From positions 1-47,923 of the IMG/VR virus record IMGVR_UViG_3300037147_000102: DNA of 47,923 bases; one strand, written 5' to 3'. The translations under genes and the position numbers were made by a program. Each line of letters opens with the position of its first letter. The stretch's first letter is position 1. Shown here piece after piece: positions 35,921 through 43,699 of this stretch. Origin of the DNA: a virus. The notes under the pieces were generated by a model, which saw only the letters and a list, made by a program, of their open reading frames with translations, was not told where the DNA came from and did not search any database.

Positions 35921-36298
35921 ACTTTCAAACTAATCATTTTAATATATTATTTTTGTGGCAACCACATTACCGTTATCCCTTCAAACCATTGCTGTAAGAA
36001 GACTGTTCCAATCCTATAGTCCCTTTTAGAACTCTAGTCCCTGTTGGAACAGGAATTACGCACATCGATCACGGCTACCGTAATTCTTATGCAATTTGCC
36101 GGTTCCTGTTGTAAGCATTGCTGACCCGGTACCACGACACTTTTGATTTAGTCGCCGTCACCTTTACCAGCGAAGACAACCTCTTCAAAAGCTAGTCCTC
36201 AAACGTATCAACAACGTGAACGTTTCTGATAACCGTGATCCCCGAAACGGCCAACCATGAGATCACAGTGAAAGCTATCTCTCACATATAGTTATACC
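35921..36298. other. 380-bp region without a proper gene
   Basis: No start-to-stop frame of convincing quality on either strand. The minus strand has short protein-like pieces in different frames, the last ending GITVMWLPQK before TAA (35947-35949), with similar GITV/RITV pieces further up. That suggests a decayed gene. The plus strand has repeated TAGTCC words (three copies) and ATTACCG/CGGTAAT words, which might instead mark a structured RNA. Neither is proven. Confidence 0.35.
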
Positions 36299-36340
36299 AT
36301 GATAAATTTGATCTGTCTACATAGACATGAGGGAAATCTT

Positions 36341-36532
36341 ATGAAGAAAGTTACGCTTTTTTTTGACAAGGACAGTCATATCATCAATGGTAATAACAGG
36401 GTGTTCGAGAACGTCACTGAACTGACGCCGCACAATGCCTATGGGTTTTTGGAAATCGTTTTTGATGGTGTGAGACAGGAATTCAACTTAGCTCACGTTC
36501 TTTGGTTCCAGGTTGAAGGTGAAGGCTCCTAA
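36341..36532 (+). CDS. Hypothetical protein, 63 aa
   Basis: ATG 36341 follows GAGGGAAATCTT. KKVTLFFDKDSHIINGNNRV then FENVTELTPHNAYGFLEIVF reads as a beta-sandwich-like small protein. The final 45 bases overlap the minus-strand gene at 36488 (convergent). Confidence 0.55.
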   Translation: MKKVTLFFDKDSHIINGNNRVFENVTELTPHNAYGFLEIVFDGVRQEFNLAHVLWFQVEGEGS

Positions 36533-36703
36533 GTCTGCATCAGAAAATTTATTCAATAGTCCCCGGTAGATTTGTATTTTGGTGCGGCTCTCCGGGGATT
36601 GTTGTATGTGCATGCGGGCGCATGTGTCGGCGTTTTCTAGTTCTCTGCCGAGAGCTTCGTCAAGGAAGAGCCAGATATCAAACAACTTGGTTGTTGGAGT
36701 CAC
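36488..36703 (-). CDS. Hypothetical protein with late-like promoter, 71 aa
   Basis: GTG 36703 lies six bases after a TAAATA box. TPTTKLFDIWLFLDEALGRE, a helical middle and KFSDADLGAFTFNLEP. It overlaps the plus-strand gene at its 3' end. Not recognised. Confidence 0.5.
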   Translation of the reverse strand: MTPTTKLFDIWLFLDEALGRELENADTCARMHIQQSPESRTKIQIYRGLLNKFSDADLGAFTFNLEPKNVS

Positions 36704-36709
36704 GTCTAT

Positions 36710-36716
36710 TATTTAG
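36710..36716 (-). promoter_or_regulatory. Late-like box CTAAATA of the 71-aa gene
   Basis: Minus-strand ACCTAAATAATAGAC then GTG 36703. It is five bases from the plus-strand -35 at 36721, so early and late promoters diverge from the same site. Confidence 0.5.
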
Positions 36717-36720
36717 GTAC

Positions 36721-36750
36721 TTGACAGAAGATACATCTTCTTGCTATGCT
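36721..36750 (+). promoter_or_regulatory. Early promoter with operator in the spacer
   Basis: TTGACA 36721-36726, GAAGATACATCTTC 36727-36740 filling most of the 18-base spacer, TATGCT 36745-36750, nine bases, ATG 36760. Confidence 0.83.
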
Positions 36751-36759
36751 GGCAACATC

Positions 36760-37368
36760 ATGAACTTCTTCAAACGATGCTTTGGAAGAAAAAAGAAAGA
36801 AGAACCTCAATACCCGACCTTCCATGACGACCTTCCAATCGATCAAAGACTTGAGGGCATTCCACCTCGGCCCTTTCATCTGCGGGGATTGCCGTCTCCA
36901 TTTGGTTTACCCCGTCCTCCACTTGGTGCACGTCGGCCCATTCATTTAGTACCTTCTCCTTCTGGTATGGGCAAGACGGCCACGGCAGCACTTGTTGACA
37001 ATGACGTATCGCTTTTGAACACTGTCGTTGCTGATGTCCTTGCTGCCGAAGTTATCAGCGAAATTATACAACCCGATTCTCAAGTGGACGCCGAGCAACC
37101 CGGTTTCCAAGGGTTTGGTGGTGGTGATTCTGGCGGCGCTGGAGCTTCAGATAATTGGCAACAACCCGCCGCAACTCCCGCAGCGCCAGCAACCCAGGAT
37201 GATCCACAACCGTATGCGTCAGAACCCGATTCGGTTCAAGACAGCGGTGCAGCGCCAGCAACCCAGGATGATCCACAACCGTATGCGTCAGAACCTGATT
37301 CGGTTCAAGACAGCGGTGCACCTGATACTTACGATGCGCCGGATACATCCAACTACGACAATAGCTGA
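36760..37368 (+). CDS. Repeat-containing protein with cationic N-terminus, 202 aa
   Basis: MNFFKRCFGRKKKEEPQYPT looks like a membrane-binding amphipathic basic helix. A Pro/Arg-rich part (~35-70) and a helical part (~75-105) follow. The C-terminal third contains a 23-residue unit (ATQDDPQPYASEPDSVQDSG core) exactly duplicated, due to a 69-bp tandem DNA repeat at 37180-37317. The tail is acidic and disordered. Function unknown. Confidence 0.62.
   Translation: MNFFKRCFGRKKKEEPQYPTFHDDLPIDQRLEGIPPRPFHLRGLPSPFGLPRPPLGARRPIHLVPSPSGMGKTATAALVDNDVSLLNTVVADVLAAEVISEIIQPDSQVDAEQPGFQGFGGGDSGGAGASDNWQQPAATPAAPATQDDPQPYASEPDSVQDSGAAPATQDDPQPYASEPDSVQDSGAPDTYDAPDTSNYDNS
37180..37317 (+). repeat. 69-bp tandem repeat (two copies)
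   Basis: 37180-37248 and 37249-37317 differ by one base (CCC/CCT). In frame; adds 23 residues per copy. Confidence 0.92.
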
Positions 37369-37604
37369 GCCGACGTAATCATTTGACCGTTAGTGATAAC
37401 CTGATCGCCTTCTTCCAAAGGCTGGTAGTTTCCACAGCGAGTCTTGACAACGACCTTGTAGTCGCTGCTTATCATGTTGCGGGTGAGAATTGAATCTTCA
37501 CCTTTCTCACGTTTGATGTCGTCAAGCGTGTAGGTTGTGGCCTCAGGATAATATCGGCCAGAGAACTTTACAACTCCGTACTTATAGATACGACAGTGGT
37601 GTAT
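37353..37604 (-). pseudogene. 5'-truncated minus-strand gene
   Basis: A clearly coding frame ending TAG at 37353-37355: ...IYKYGVVKFSGRYYPEATTY, TLDDIKREKGEDSILTRNMI, then SSDYKVVVKTRCGNYQPLEE and GDQVITNGQMI. No ATG/GTG/TTG lies at the 5' side before the frame meets the plus-strand gene near 37604. The coding signal on the minus strand stops just where a plus-strand one begins, so this looks like a recombination junction that removed the start. It overlaps the end of the plus-strand gene by 16 bases. Confidence 0.5.
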
Positions 37605-37699
37605 TGAAGAAGCTAGTTGCCGAAGCCGTTGCCGAAGCAGTGCATAAGAAAATCACCGACAAACTGAAACTTGACATAAAAGCGGAACTGCATGTCTAA
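37604..37699 (+). CDS. C-terminal fragment or short protein, 31 aa
   Basis: From TTG 37604: KKLVAEAVAEAVHKKITDKL then KLDIKAELHV; the stop overlaps ATG 37692 of the next gene, a sign of coupling. The frame is also open upstream of TTG, so it may be the 3' end of a gene whose start was lost at the same junction as the minus-strand fragment. Confidence 0.42.
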   Translation: MKKLVAEAVAEAVHKKITDKLKLDIKAELHV

Positions 37700-38096
37700 A
37701 CGAATTCAAATTTTCATTTCACAACCGGCGATTTTCTCACGGTTTCGTCACAAACAAGTGAAGGAAGCTGAATTTGAAGCAAGACTCTATTTTGCGGCGT
37801 CACATTTTAATGAAGCGGTTTCATATTTCAGCGGAAGGGGCAGAAGTGCTGCCGAAGCAATCGGAACGCTTGTATGCCGGTTCCCGGAGCAATTCAACGC
37901 TAAAATTGAAATCGTGATGAATCCTGATGCCTTGAATCAGAATGAAATAGTGTTCGTGGGTGAGATACCCGACGAGGGACGATGTTGTTTCTGCAAACAA
38001 CCGTGGGGGAAACCACATCTAGCCAACTGTGTTCAGCATGGCGGACATGGGTGTGGTGAGGATTGTCGAATGCCACCTGGACGGATACAAGTTTAA
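37692..38096 (+). CDS. Cys/His-rich hypothetical, 134 aa
   Basis: SKRIQIFISQPAIFSRFRHK, then helical VKEAEFEARLYFAASHFNEA. The C-terminal ~40 residues have CCFCKQPWGKPHLANCVQHG then HGCGEDCRM, a dense Cys/His cluster likely to bind zinc. Coupled to the upstream fragment. Convergent with the CTS-bearing gene. Confidence 0.6.
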   Translation: MSKRIQIFISQPAIFSRFRHKQVKEAEFEARLYFAASHFNEAVSYFSGRGRSAAEAIGTLVCRFPEQFNAKIEIVMNPDALNQNEIVFVGEIPDEGRCCFCKQPWGKPHLANCVQHGGHGCGEDCRMPPGRIQV

Positions 38097-38636
38097 CTAG
38101 TCTGTCGGACGCTTGCCGGTAAGACGGAAGATGATCTGGCGAGCTTCTTCCTTGTTCGGACCACCCATAATACCTACCGCTGCATCATGCATACGCAGAG
38201 TGTCACGAGCAATTCTCAATTGATGTTTCTCCGGTACGCTAAGTTCCCGTTTGCGAGTTACCAAGGCTTCTTTCATTTCGCCTTCTTTCACACTAGACTT
38301 TCCGTAGTGGGTGTTCAGGTGATTCACAATTTCTGTGTCGCCTGTGCGACCGGACTTCCAAATCGGCTTCGCAGCGCCGTTCTTTACTTCGGTGCCAGAG
38401 TGGTGATGGAAGGACAGGTTGCCCATGCCGGTGCGGGCAAGAGAAGCTGTGTCGCCGTTCGGGTGCTTGTAGACGTGTCGCCCGTTCTCAGCGTGAGAAT
38501 AGTTGAAACCATGCCGCTCCAAAGCGGAATCCACCTGATGATTCACCGGCTTGCGGGGACCTTTGGTCTCTTCGGAAACGAGGGTTTTGATGGTCTTCAC
38601 CAATGATGCTTCTAGTTCTTGGGCGAATGTTTTCAT
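38097..38636 (-). CDS. Late protein with capsid-targeting-like N-terminus, 179 aa
   Basis: Starts MKTFAQELEASLVKTIKTLV, close to the MKTF/Y-x-E-F capsid-targeting sequences of T4 internal proteins. The next part, SALERHGFNYSHAENGRHVY then KHPNGDTASL, has a HicA-like double-stranded RNA-binding pattern, and the C-terminal half is helical and basic (RMHDAAVGIMGGPNKEEARQ). A GATAAATACC box precedes ATG 38636. A longer frame upstream would cross the promoter. Probably packaged or late; target unknown. Confidence 0.6.
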   Translation of the reverse strand: MKTFAQELEASLVKTIKTLVSEETKGPRKPVNHQVDSALERHGFNYSHAENGRHVYKHPNGDTASLARTGMGNLSFHHHSGTEVKNGAAKPIWKSGRTGDTEIVNHLNTHYGKSSVKEGEMKEALVTRKRELSVPEKHQLRIARDTLRMHDAAVGIMGGPNKEEARQIIFRLTGKRPTD

Positions 38637-38644
38637 AGTGTTGG

Positions 38645-38652
38645 TATTTATC
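38645..38652 (-). promoter_or_regulatory. Late-like box GATAAATA of the CTS-bearing gene
   Basis: Minus-strand GATGATAAATACC, eight bases from TAAATA to ATG 38636. Divergent from the early promoter at 38664. Confidence 0.6.
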
Positions 38653-38663
38653 ATCTCTGGCCC

Positions 38664-38693
38664 TTGACAACAGATGTATCTATTTGCTATGAT
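38664..38693 (+). promoter_or_regulatory. Early promoter with operator in the spacer
   Basis: TTGACA 38664-38669, 18 bases containing AGATGTATCT, TATGAT 38688-38693, six bases, ATG 38700. Confidence 0.85.
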
Positions 38694-38699
38694 TCCATC

Positions 38700-39221
38700 A
38701 TGAGCGACCGAACGAAGCAACTCCGGCAAAGAGCCAACACCGCTCGGTTCAATTTTACTAGCACATCCGCAGATCGGCGGTCGGTGCGATTAGCTGCCAT
38801 TCGAGATGCGGAGCGCAATGTCAATCTCTTTTTCGACGCTCTTGACCGGAAAGAGCTTTCCGGTCTGCGGGCCGTAGCTGAAGCCGCCGAAGCCGATCTG
38901 ATGGCAGAATTGGAACGAATTGCCCAAGAGGGAACCGACGCACCCTGGCCGCTGGGCACGAAGATGTTCAAGGGAGTTCAGAGTCATCGTCATGGACCGA
39001 TCACGACTGTCTATGGCATCGTCGAAGCGATCACCCGAACTTCAATCCACCCGAAGACGGGTCCGTTCAAAGCACAGGTCGGCCAATTCGTTGTACGATA
39101 CCTCAATGCTGACGATTCCGTGGCCAAGCGGTATGATACCAGCTTCCGGGATTGGAAGCCAATCGACAGCACCGTGGAACGCAACGAGAAATTTTTCGCT
39201 CCAAAGGTAATCCTTGTATGA
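38700..39221 (+). CDS. Hypothetical protein, 173 aa
   Basis: A basic helical start (SDRTKQLRQRANTARFNFTS), then a long Ala/Glu helix (LRAVAEAAEADLMAELERIA). The C-terminal ~85 residues form a beta-rich domain with LGTKMFKGVQSHRHGPITTV. The stop overlaps the next ATG. Leaderless. Confidence 0.6.
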   Translation: MSDRTKQLRQRANTARFNFTSTSADRRSVRLAAIRDAERNVNLFFDALDRKELSGLRAVAEAAEADLMAELERIAQEGTDAPWPLGTKMFKGVQSHRHGPITTVYGIVEAITRTSIHPKTGPFKAQVGQFVVRYLNADDSVAKRYDTSFRDWKPIDSTVERNEKFFAPKVILV

Positions 39222-39703
39222 AAACCGTCCAGAAGAAAGTCATTTTCGACAGCAAAACCGGCTCAGAATTGATCTGCGCCCGAATCTATCAGAGCGAAAC
39301 TTTGCTCGGCGAAAAGGGCATGCCGCTCATTGCGAACACGTCAACGGAACTGGAACACTGGCTCTTCTTGCACGAGCAACGCCGGATCGTTGCCGAAAAC
39401 CAACAGACATTCCGATCAAGCATCATCGTTGACGAAGAGAAGGGTTACGCCGCTCCACCGTCCACAACTCATCCCGTGGTGCAAGACATCATGGCGCTCG
39501 ACGGCGTTCAGTATTGCGTAGCGGTCGGCTATCAATTGGTCGTCATCAAGGGCGGCAGGTTTGGCTGGGACCAAATTGAACCCGACATCCTTCTGATCCT
39601 GCAAGCGACCCAATCTTCAACACCTGACGATCTGGAAAGCTTGACGTTCGAGTCCGAAGAAGACTTCGCAAAGCGGCACCCGGCACCACCCGAAGAAAAG
39701 TAG
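39218..39703 (+). CDS. Hypothetical protein, 161 aa
   Basis: ATG 39218 overlaps the previous TGA. KTVQKKVIFDSKTGSELICA, helical ELEHWLFLHEQRRIVAENQQ and a C-terminal beta-alpha part (VQYCVAVGYQLVVIKGGRFG). An acidic tail. Not recognised. Confidence 0.6.
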   Translation: MKTVQKKVIFDSKTGSELICARIYQSETLLGEKGMPLIANTSTELEHWLFLHEQRRIVAENQQTFRSSIIVDEEKGYAAPPSTTHPVVQDIMALDGVQYCVAVGYQLVVIKGGRFGWDQIEPDILLILQATQSSTPDDLESLTFESEEDFAKRHPAPPEEK

Positions 39704-39744
39704 ATACACATCTACTTGACAAATCGTCTGTGGTTTGGTAAGCT
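39700..39744 (+). promoter_or_regulatory. Early promoter with extended operator
   Basis: GTAGATACACATCTAC 39700-39715 (four-base centre), TTGACA 39716-39721, 17 bases, TAAGCT 39739-39744, six bases, ATG 39751. Confidence 0.83.
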
Positions 39745-39750
39745 TTAGAT

Positions 39751-39918
39751 ATGAGCAATGTCAAGGTTGGAAGCAAAGTTGTTTTTAACGGCGGCGAAGA
39801 AACACGCACCGTGACCCATGTTGCGGAATTCATCACCTTCGATGACAAAAGCTGGATCGACTGGAACACCTGGAAAGACAGCATCGCCGACCGCACCATC
39901 GTTGTCCTCCCCGAATAA
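39751..39918 (+). CDS. Hypothetical protein, 55 aa
   Basis: Leaderless. SNVKVGSKVVFNGGEETRTV then THVAEFITFDDKSWIDWNTW: a small all-beta protein with an SH3/KOW-like G-x-x-V-x-x-N-G pattern. Four bases separate it from the next start. Unknown. Confidence 0.6.
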   Translation: MSNVKVGSKVVFNGGEETRTVTHVAEFITFDDKSWIDWNTWKDSIADRTIVVLPE

Positions 39919-39922
39919 AATT

Positions 39923-40330
39923 GTGCCCGTTCAGATCCCCGTCAAGAAGCTCCAATCGATTTGTGACCCGTTCGCTAATCCACCTTGGGGATGTCCCCAC
40001 TTCGGGCGCAAAGCAGTGGCAGGGGCCATCAAACGTCAACGTTTCAACGCACGTCCCTTTTCTGACGGGCATTGGAATTTTCTATTCTCTTCCTCCTACC
40101 ACACCGAACGTATCGCCTATCTTGCTCATCACGGCTGGGACGACCCAATCCAAATGGACGTTGGCGTGCCTTCTCTTCACTGCTATGTGGACTGGCCTGT
40201 CATGGACGGCAATCATCGGCTTGCTGCCGCCATCTACCGCAAAGACGCAACGATCCTGGCTTGCGTGGGCGGCGACATCGATTATGCGCTTGAGCTTTTT
40301 GGTGTAGATGTTTCTGAACCTACCTATTGA
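39923..40330 (+). CDS. ParB/Srx-fold-like protein, 135 aa
   Basis: GTG 39923 chosen because the frame upstream overlaps the 55-aa gene. PVQIPVKKLQSICDPFANPP then ... YVDWPVMDGNHRLAAAIYRK: D-G-N-H-R-L-A-A-A matches the phosphate-binding box of ParB/sulfiredoxin-fold proteins (some of which are nucleases or ATPases). Remaining catalytic residues are uncertain. Confidence 0.6.
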   Translation: MPVQIPVKKLQSICDPFANPPWGCPHFGRKAVAGAIKRQRFNARPFSDGHWNFLFSSSYHTERIAYLAHHGWDDPIQMDVGVPSLHCYVDWPVMDGNHRLAAAIYRKDATILACVGGDIDYALELFGVDVSEPTY

Positions 40331-40356
40331 CAAGATACATCTATTTTTGGTAAAGT
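40327..40356 (+). promoter_or_regulatory. Early promoter with operator in the spacer
   Basis: TTGACA 40327-40332 (overlapping the previous stop), AGATACATCT in the 18-base spacer, TAAAGT 40351-40356, six bases, ATG 40363. Confidence 0.85.
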
Positions 40357-40362
40357 AGATAC

Positions 40363-40731
40363 ATGAACAGCATTGGTGAAGCTCTCCGACGCAGAAAGAT
40401 GGACCCGAAAAGCGCTGCACTCTTTACAAAGCACTTCTCTCATGTCAATATCAAACTCGAAGAGCAAGAATTTTTTGCGGCTGGCGTCATTTTACCCGAA
40501 CGCATCGTGGTTCAGCCGATCTGGAAGGACGTTGACCGCCCCATCGTCGGTGGATGGTCTTGTGGAATGGATACCAAGCTGGCTGGACGACTGCAACAGG
40601 CTATAGAATCGGGTGCTTTGTTCTGCAAGCTGGAATTCAAAACAGACTCCAGCAACCAAACCTACATCAGTGCCACCGATTTGATTTTGGGTCGCACGAT
40701 GAACGCCGATCTCAAGAAACTGGGATACTGA
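40363..40731 (+). CDS. Hypothetical protein, 122 aa
   Basis: Leaderless. NSIGEALRRRKMDPKSAALF resembles a short HTH-like helix pair; the rest is beta-rich (EFFAAGVILPERIVVQPIWK). It heads the 40363-43699 operon. Not recognised. Confidence 0.58.
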   Translation: MNSIGEALRRRKMDPKSAALFTKHFSHVNIKLEEQEFFAAGVILPERIVVQPIWKDVDRPIVGGWSCGMDTKLAGRLQQAIESGALFCKLEFKTDSSNQTYISATDLILGRTMNADLKKLGY

Positions 40732-40732
40732 A

Positions 40733-40846
40733 ATGAAAAGACTCATCAAAATCGCTGCATTGCGTTCTTACGACTGGATTCTGGATACCGCTCGGGAGAT
40801 TCAATATCAATCCCGGAAGCTGCGCTATCGGATTGGACTGGACTAA
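40733..40846 (+). CDS. Small basic peptide, 37 aa
   Basis: MKRLIKIAALRSYDWILDTA then REIQYQSRKLRYRIGLD, a positively charged amphipathic helix. It begins one base after the previous stop and its stop overlaps the next ATG (TAATG), so it belongs to the operon. Confidence 0.5.
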   Translation: MKRLIKIAALRSYDWILDTAREIQYQSRKLRYRIGLD

Positions 40847-41145
40847 TGTTGATCGGAATTAGTGTTTCAAGCTGCATTCACTCAATAGCGTTGGGGTGTA
40901 TTTCATCACACAACGTCAGCAAGATCATCGGTGCCACGAGCGCCCGGACCCCAGAAGAGTGGGAAGACGTGATCGAGCGCTACAAAAAGCTCTATTGGTC
41001 CAAATGCGCCGACAAAGCCGAAGCCATCATTCGTGAATTCCTGGCCGCTGGCAAGATCGAGCAACCCATGCTCACCACCGGCTTGGCTCCGCTTCGCAAT
41101 AAAGGAATTTGGGTCGTCTCCGAATCCGAAATCACTTGGGGCTGA
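40846..41145 (+). CDS. Hypothetical protein, 99 aa
   Basis: LIGISVSSCIHSIALGCISS (slightly hydrophobic) then a helical domain with EEWEDVIERYKKLYWSKCAD and a C-terminal LNKG-type turn. Soluble. Not recognised. Confidence 0.57.
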   Translation: MLIGISVSSCIHSIALGCISSHNVSKIIGATSARTPEEWEDVIERYKKLYWSKCADKAEAIIREFLAAGKIEQPMLTTGLAPLRNKGIWVVSESEITWG

Positions 41146-41147
41146 AA

Positions 41148-41369
41148 ATGGATTGGGACGAAAACTTACGACAATTCGGTCTAGGCTATAGCCCACGCCC
41201 ACGCCCCCGAAGAAATGGATTGGTTGTGCGACTTGTGAGAAAACTTGTGTTTCTTTTCTTTTTGACAGGCTGCTTTTGGGCGATGTCAATTGACGCATTG
41301 CCGGTGCTGATCTTATGCCTGTTGGGGATGTTGGCCCAATTTTTTCAAGCTTGGGAAACCGCATTATGA
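41148..41369 (+). CDS. Membrane protein, 73 aa
   Basis: An N-terminal polar part with PRPRPRRNG, then two hydrophobic segments (LVFLFFLTGCFWAMSI, ALPVLILCLLGMLAQFF). Positive-inside residues suggest both termini in the cytoplasm. The stop overlaps the next ATG. Confidence 0.57.
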   Translation: MDWDENLRQFGLGYSPRPRPRRNGLVVRLVRKLVFLFFLTGCFWAMSIDALPVLILCLLGMLAQFFQAWETAL

Positions 41370-41641
41370 GTGAGAAGAAAATAAGAGAAAAAATTTACGA
41401 CCACCAGGGCAATTCGTTTTTTGGAACCAACGATCAAGTCCGCCTATACAAGGCCGGGTGGCGTCTCACAGAGCGTCGGAAAATGGGCTGCGTCTGGAAG
41501 GTCCGTTGGATGGACATGTGGGGTAACATCTGGAATCAGGGCACCGCCCTTGAAATTTTGAAAAGTCGTAAACTTCAGACAAAAGTCCATAACTTACAAA
41601 CACAAAAACAAGATTGGATTGGATCACATGACCTTCAATGA
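41366..41641 (+). CDS. Hypothetical protein, 91 aa
   Basis: ATG 41366 coupled to the membrane gene. SEKKIREKIYDHQGNSFFGT, then Trp-rich KAGWRLTERRKMGCVWKVRW; its end overlaps the start of the 437-aa gene. Basic, perhaps nucleic-acid binding. Confidence 0.57.
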   Translation: MSEKKIREKIYDHQGNSFFGTNDQVRLYKAGWRLTERRKMGCVWKVRWMDMWGNIWNQGTALEILKSRKLQTKVHNLQTQKQDWIGSHDLQ

Positions 41642-42941
41642 CGTTTTGAAATACGACCTTGCTGTGTTCCCCATCATCTTCCCGAACCGAGCGACAGTGC
41701 TCAACCAACTGTTCGTGGTCAATGGCAACGGCATGAACTGGAACGAAAAGGGCGGCGCACTTGAATCCGGGTTGGGTGAAGGCCCACAAAAAAATGAATT
41801 AGTCGCCATTGAGCGTTTCGTTGGGGCCGGGTTGCACAAGGCACCTGTTAAGGATGGCGGGTACATTCCCACCGAAATCTTGAAGCATCTGAATTCGATG
41901 CAAATTCCTGCCGACATTGAAGACCGACTTTCACAAACCGATTTCACTGGCTGGTACCCGATGTCTCCGGGGTTCAACAATCTCGAAAAACTTCCAGACA
42001 ACATTCCTGCCGATTGGTTGAATGCTGCATTTGAATGCGCCTCACTCATCGTACACACACCGTTGGATGTGAATCTGGAAAAGGAAGTGCAACATACAAT
42101 CCATCATTTCCTTGACGTGCCGATCTTCAATGACAAGGGCAAAGTGATCGGTCGTGAGAGGAACTCTCCTGAAGTGGCCGAACAGAAAGCACGAAAAAGC
42201 GTCATTGAAACTCGGATGCGTATTTACAATATCGCCACCGAATCGCTGGAACGAATGACGGCGCAATTCCCCAATCACAAGTTTGAACAGAACCCGATCC
42301 CTACGTATGATAAGGATCGTCCCTTTGAGAACACGGGAGTCATCAACGTCATTCCGTGGCCGGTAAACGGCGATACAGCGCCTTTCGATCTCATTTTTGA
42401 ACCGTTTGAAAAAGCAATTCGGTTCGCCTACAACATGCGTCGCAAAAACGAAGCCAAAGACATTCCTTACGACGGGCTTCCCTTGGGGCATGACGAACGG
42501 GTTTGTTCCTTCGGGCCTGAAGAACGATTCACCGTGTATCAGATGAAATACGACAAAGAGGATCAGGGCCGAGACGCCCTGGAAGTTATCTTGTCCTGTA
42601 TGGCGCAAATCTGTCTCGAACAAGGCCGTCGTATTGTTCAGAAAGAATTGAAGGAACGGCTCAACGATTACTTTCGTCATCTCAAAATTGAGGCCGACCT
42701 AAAGATTTGGCGGACTGAGCAAGAGGAAAAAGCAAAGACCGATCCGAAGGTAGCGGCGCATCTGCGCATTTTGGATCGCATTGAAGCCGGAATCAAACCC
42801 GCCCACGACATCAACGATCCATTGGAAGTGGAAGTCGCCACCGAAATGGAAATCCATCAGAAAGAAGTGATGTGGCAATTAATGTTAGAATTGGGGATAG
42901 AGACCGCTGCCTCCGAAGTGGGGGTGGGTCAAACATCATGA
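41628..42941 (+). CDS. Hypothetical protein, 437 aa
   Basis: The largest early protein of this region. TFNDVLKYDLAVFPIIFPNR at the start, HHFLDVPIFNDKGKVIGRER in the middle, EPFEKAIRFAYNMRRKNEAK, then a helical C-terminal domain (ILSCMAQICLEQGRRIVQKE, LNDYFRHLKIEADLKIW). No catalytic signature recognised. Cytoplasmic. Its size and central place in the operon make it a good target for a structure search. Confidence 0.62.
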   Translation: MTFNDVLKYDLAVFPIIFPNRATVLNQLFVVNGNGMNWNEKGGALESGLGEGPQKNELVAIERFVGAGLHKAPVKDGGYIPTEILKHLNSMQIPADIEDRLSQTDFTGWYPMSPGFNNLEKLPDNIPADWLNAAFECASLIVHTPLDVNLEKEVQHTIHHFLDVPIFNDKGKVIGRERNSPEVAEQKARKSVIETRMRIYNIATESLERMTAQFPNHKFEQNPIPTYDKDRPFENTGVINVIPWPVNGDTAPFDLIFEPFEKAIRFAYNMRRKNEAKDIPYDGLPLGHDERVCSFGPEERFTVYQMKYDKEDQGRDALEVILSCMAQICLEQGRRIVQKELKERLNDYFRHLKIEADLKIWRTEQEEKAKTDPKVAAHLRILDRIEAGIKPAHDINDPLEVEVATEMEIHQKEVMWQLMLELGIETAASEVGVGQTS

Positions 42942-43405
42942 ATGATCCCTGCGGCGTTCCTGAAATCGACAGACGATACGTCAAAAATTATACTCCGATG
43001 CCGGATGTAGAAAAGTGTCCCGTTCTGGCAATGGAAGAACTCATCATCTTCGGTGAATTGGTGACGGTCGCACCCATCAGCCGGTGTCCCTTAACAAAAA
43101 CCCGCATCAAAATGACCTACAACCAGGGCGCACGTAAGCTAGGTGGCAGCAAGAAGAACCCAGATGGCTGGTGGAAGACGGCTCTAGCACCCTTCCAGAG
43201 GGTTTACAGCGTCGGCAAGACGCCCATAGGGGCAATCAAGGCCCTTGGCAAGGAAGTTGGCTGGCGGAAGTGCTACGGCTTTAAGAAGCAGGAATGCAGC
43301 GAAGAAGGCGGTTGGAGTTATCGTTTCCTGAGTGGCGACGGAACCGGCATGAAAGCTGGTGGTCGTTACGTGCCGGGTGGAGTGATAGTGGATTGGTGGA
43401 TATGA
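42938..43405 (+). CDS. Hypothetical protein, 155 aa
   Basis: ATGA overlap with the 437-aa gene. NDPCGVPEIDRRYVKNYTPM, a beta part, then a basic Gly/Lys-rich second half (ARKLGGSKKNPDGWWKTALA, VGWRKCYGFKKQECSEEGGW). Five cysteines. Unknown. Confidence 0.58.
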   Translation: MNDPCGVPEIDRRYVKNYTPMPDVEKCPVLAMEELIIFGELVTVAPISRCPLTKTRIKMTYNQGARKLGGSKKNPDGWWKTALAPFQRVYSVGKTPIGAIKALGKEVGWRKCYGFKKQECSEEGGWSYRFLSGDGTGMKAGGRYVPGGVIVDWWI

Positions 43406-43415
43406 TGGTGGTAAA

Positions 43416-43598
43416 ATGCACGGAATTAGACTAATAGAAGAACTGTTGAAGATTCGCTACAATCCTCAATACTTCTTTGTTCGTTGCAAGGATATGGGAT
43501 TATCCACTAACGTAATGGATGGTCTCTACGAAACCAAGCGCCTTACATCGGGAATAATAACCGTTGGAAAATACGGGACGATTTGGCATACGTTATGA
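43416..43598 (+). CDS. Hypothetical protein, 60 aa
   Basis: GGTGG ten bases upstream. HGIRLIEELLKIRYNPQYFF then VRCKDMGLSTNVMDGLYETK; a helix followed by a beta hairpin. The stop overlaps the next ATG. Confidence 0.55.
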   Translation: MHGIRLIEELLKIRYNPQYFFVRCKDMGLSTNVMDGLYETKRLTSGIITVGKYGTIWHTL

Positions 43599-43699
43599 GA
43601 CGCCTTTTGAAAATCATCGGTAGCTACGTTATCTATGTCTTGTTTGTGATAATCATAACTTGCTTGGTATTGGGGTTCGTCGCCTTTCTTCTTCATTAG
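43595..43699 (+). CDS. Single-TM small protein, 34 aa
   Basis: MRRLLKIIGSYVIYVLFVII then ITCLVLGFVAFLLH: a basic start and one long TM helix. ATGA overlap with the preceding gene. Its last bases overlap the stop of the convergent fibre-like gene. Confidence 0.55.
   Translation: MRRLLKIIGSYVIYVLFVIIITCLVLGFVAFLLH

Noticed and set aside
42042-42680. 212-codon minus-strand frame opposite the 437-aa gene
   Set aside because: Shadow frame; the plus-strand gene is in a coupled operon.
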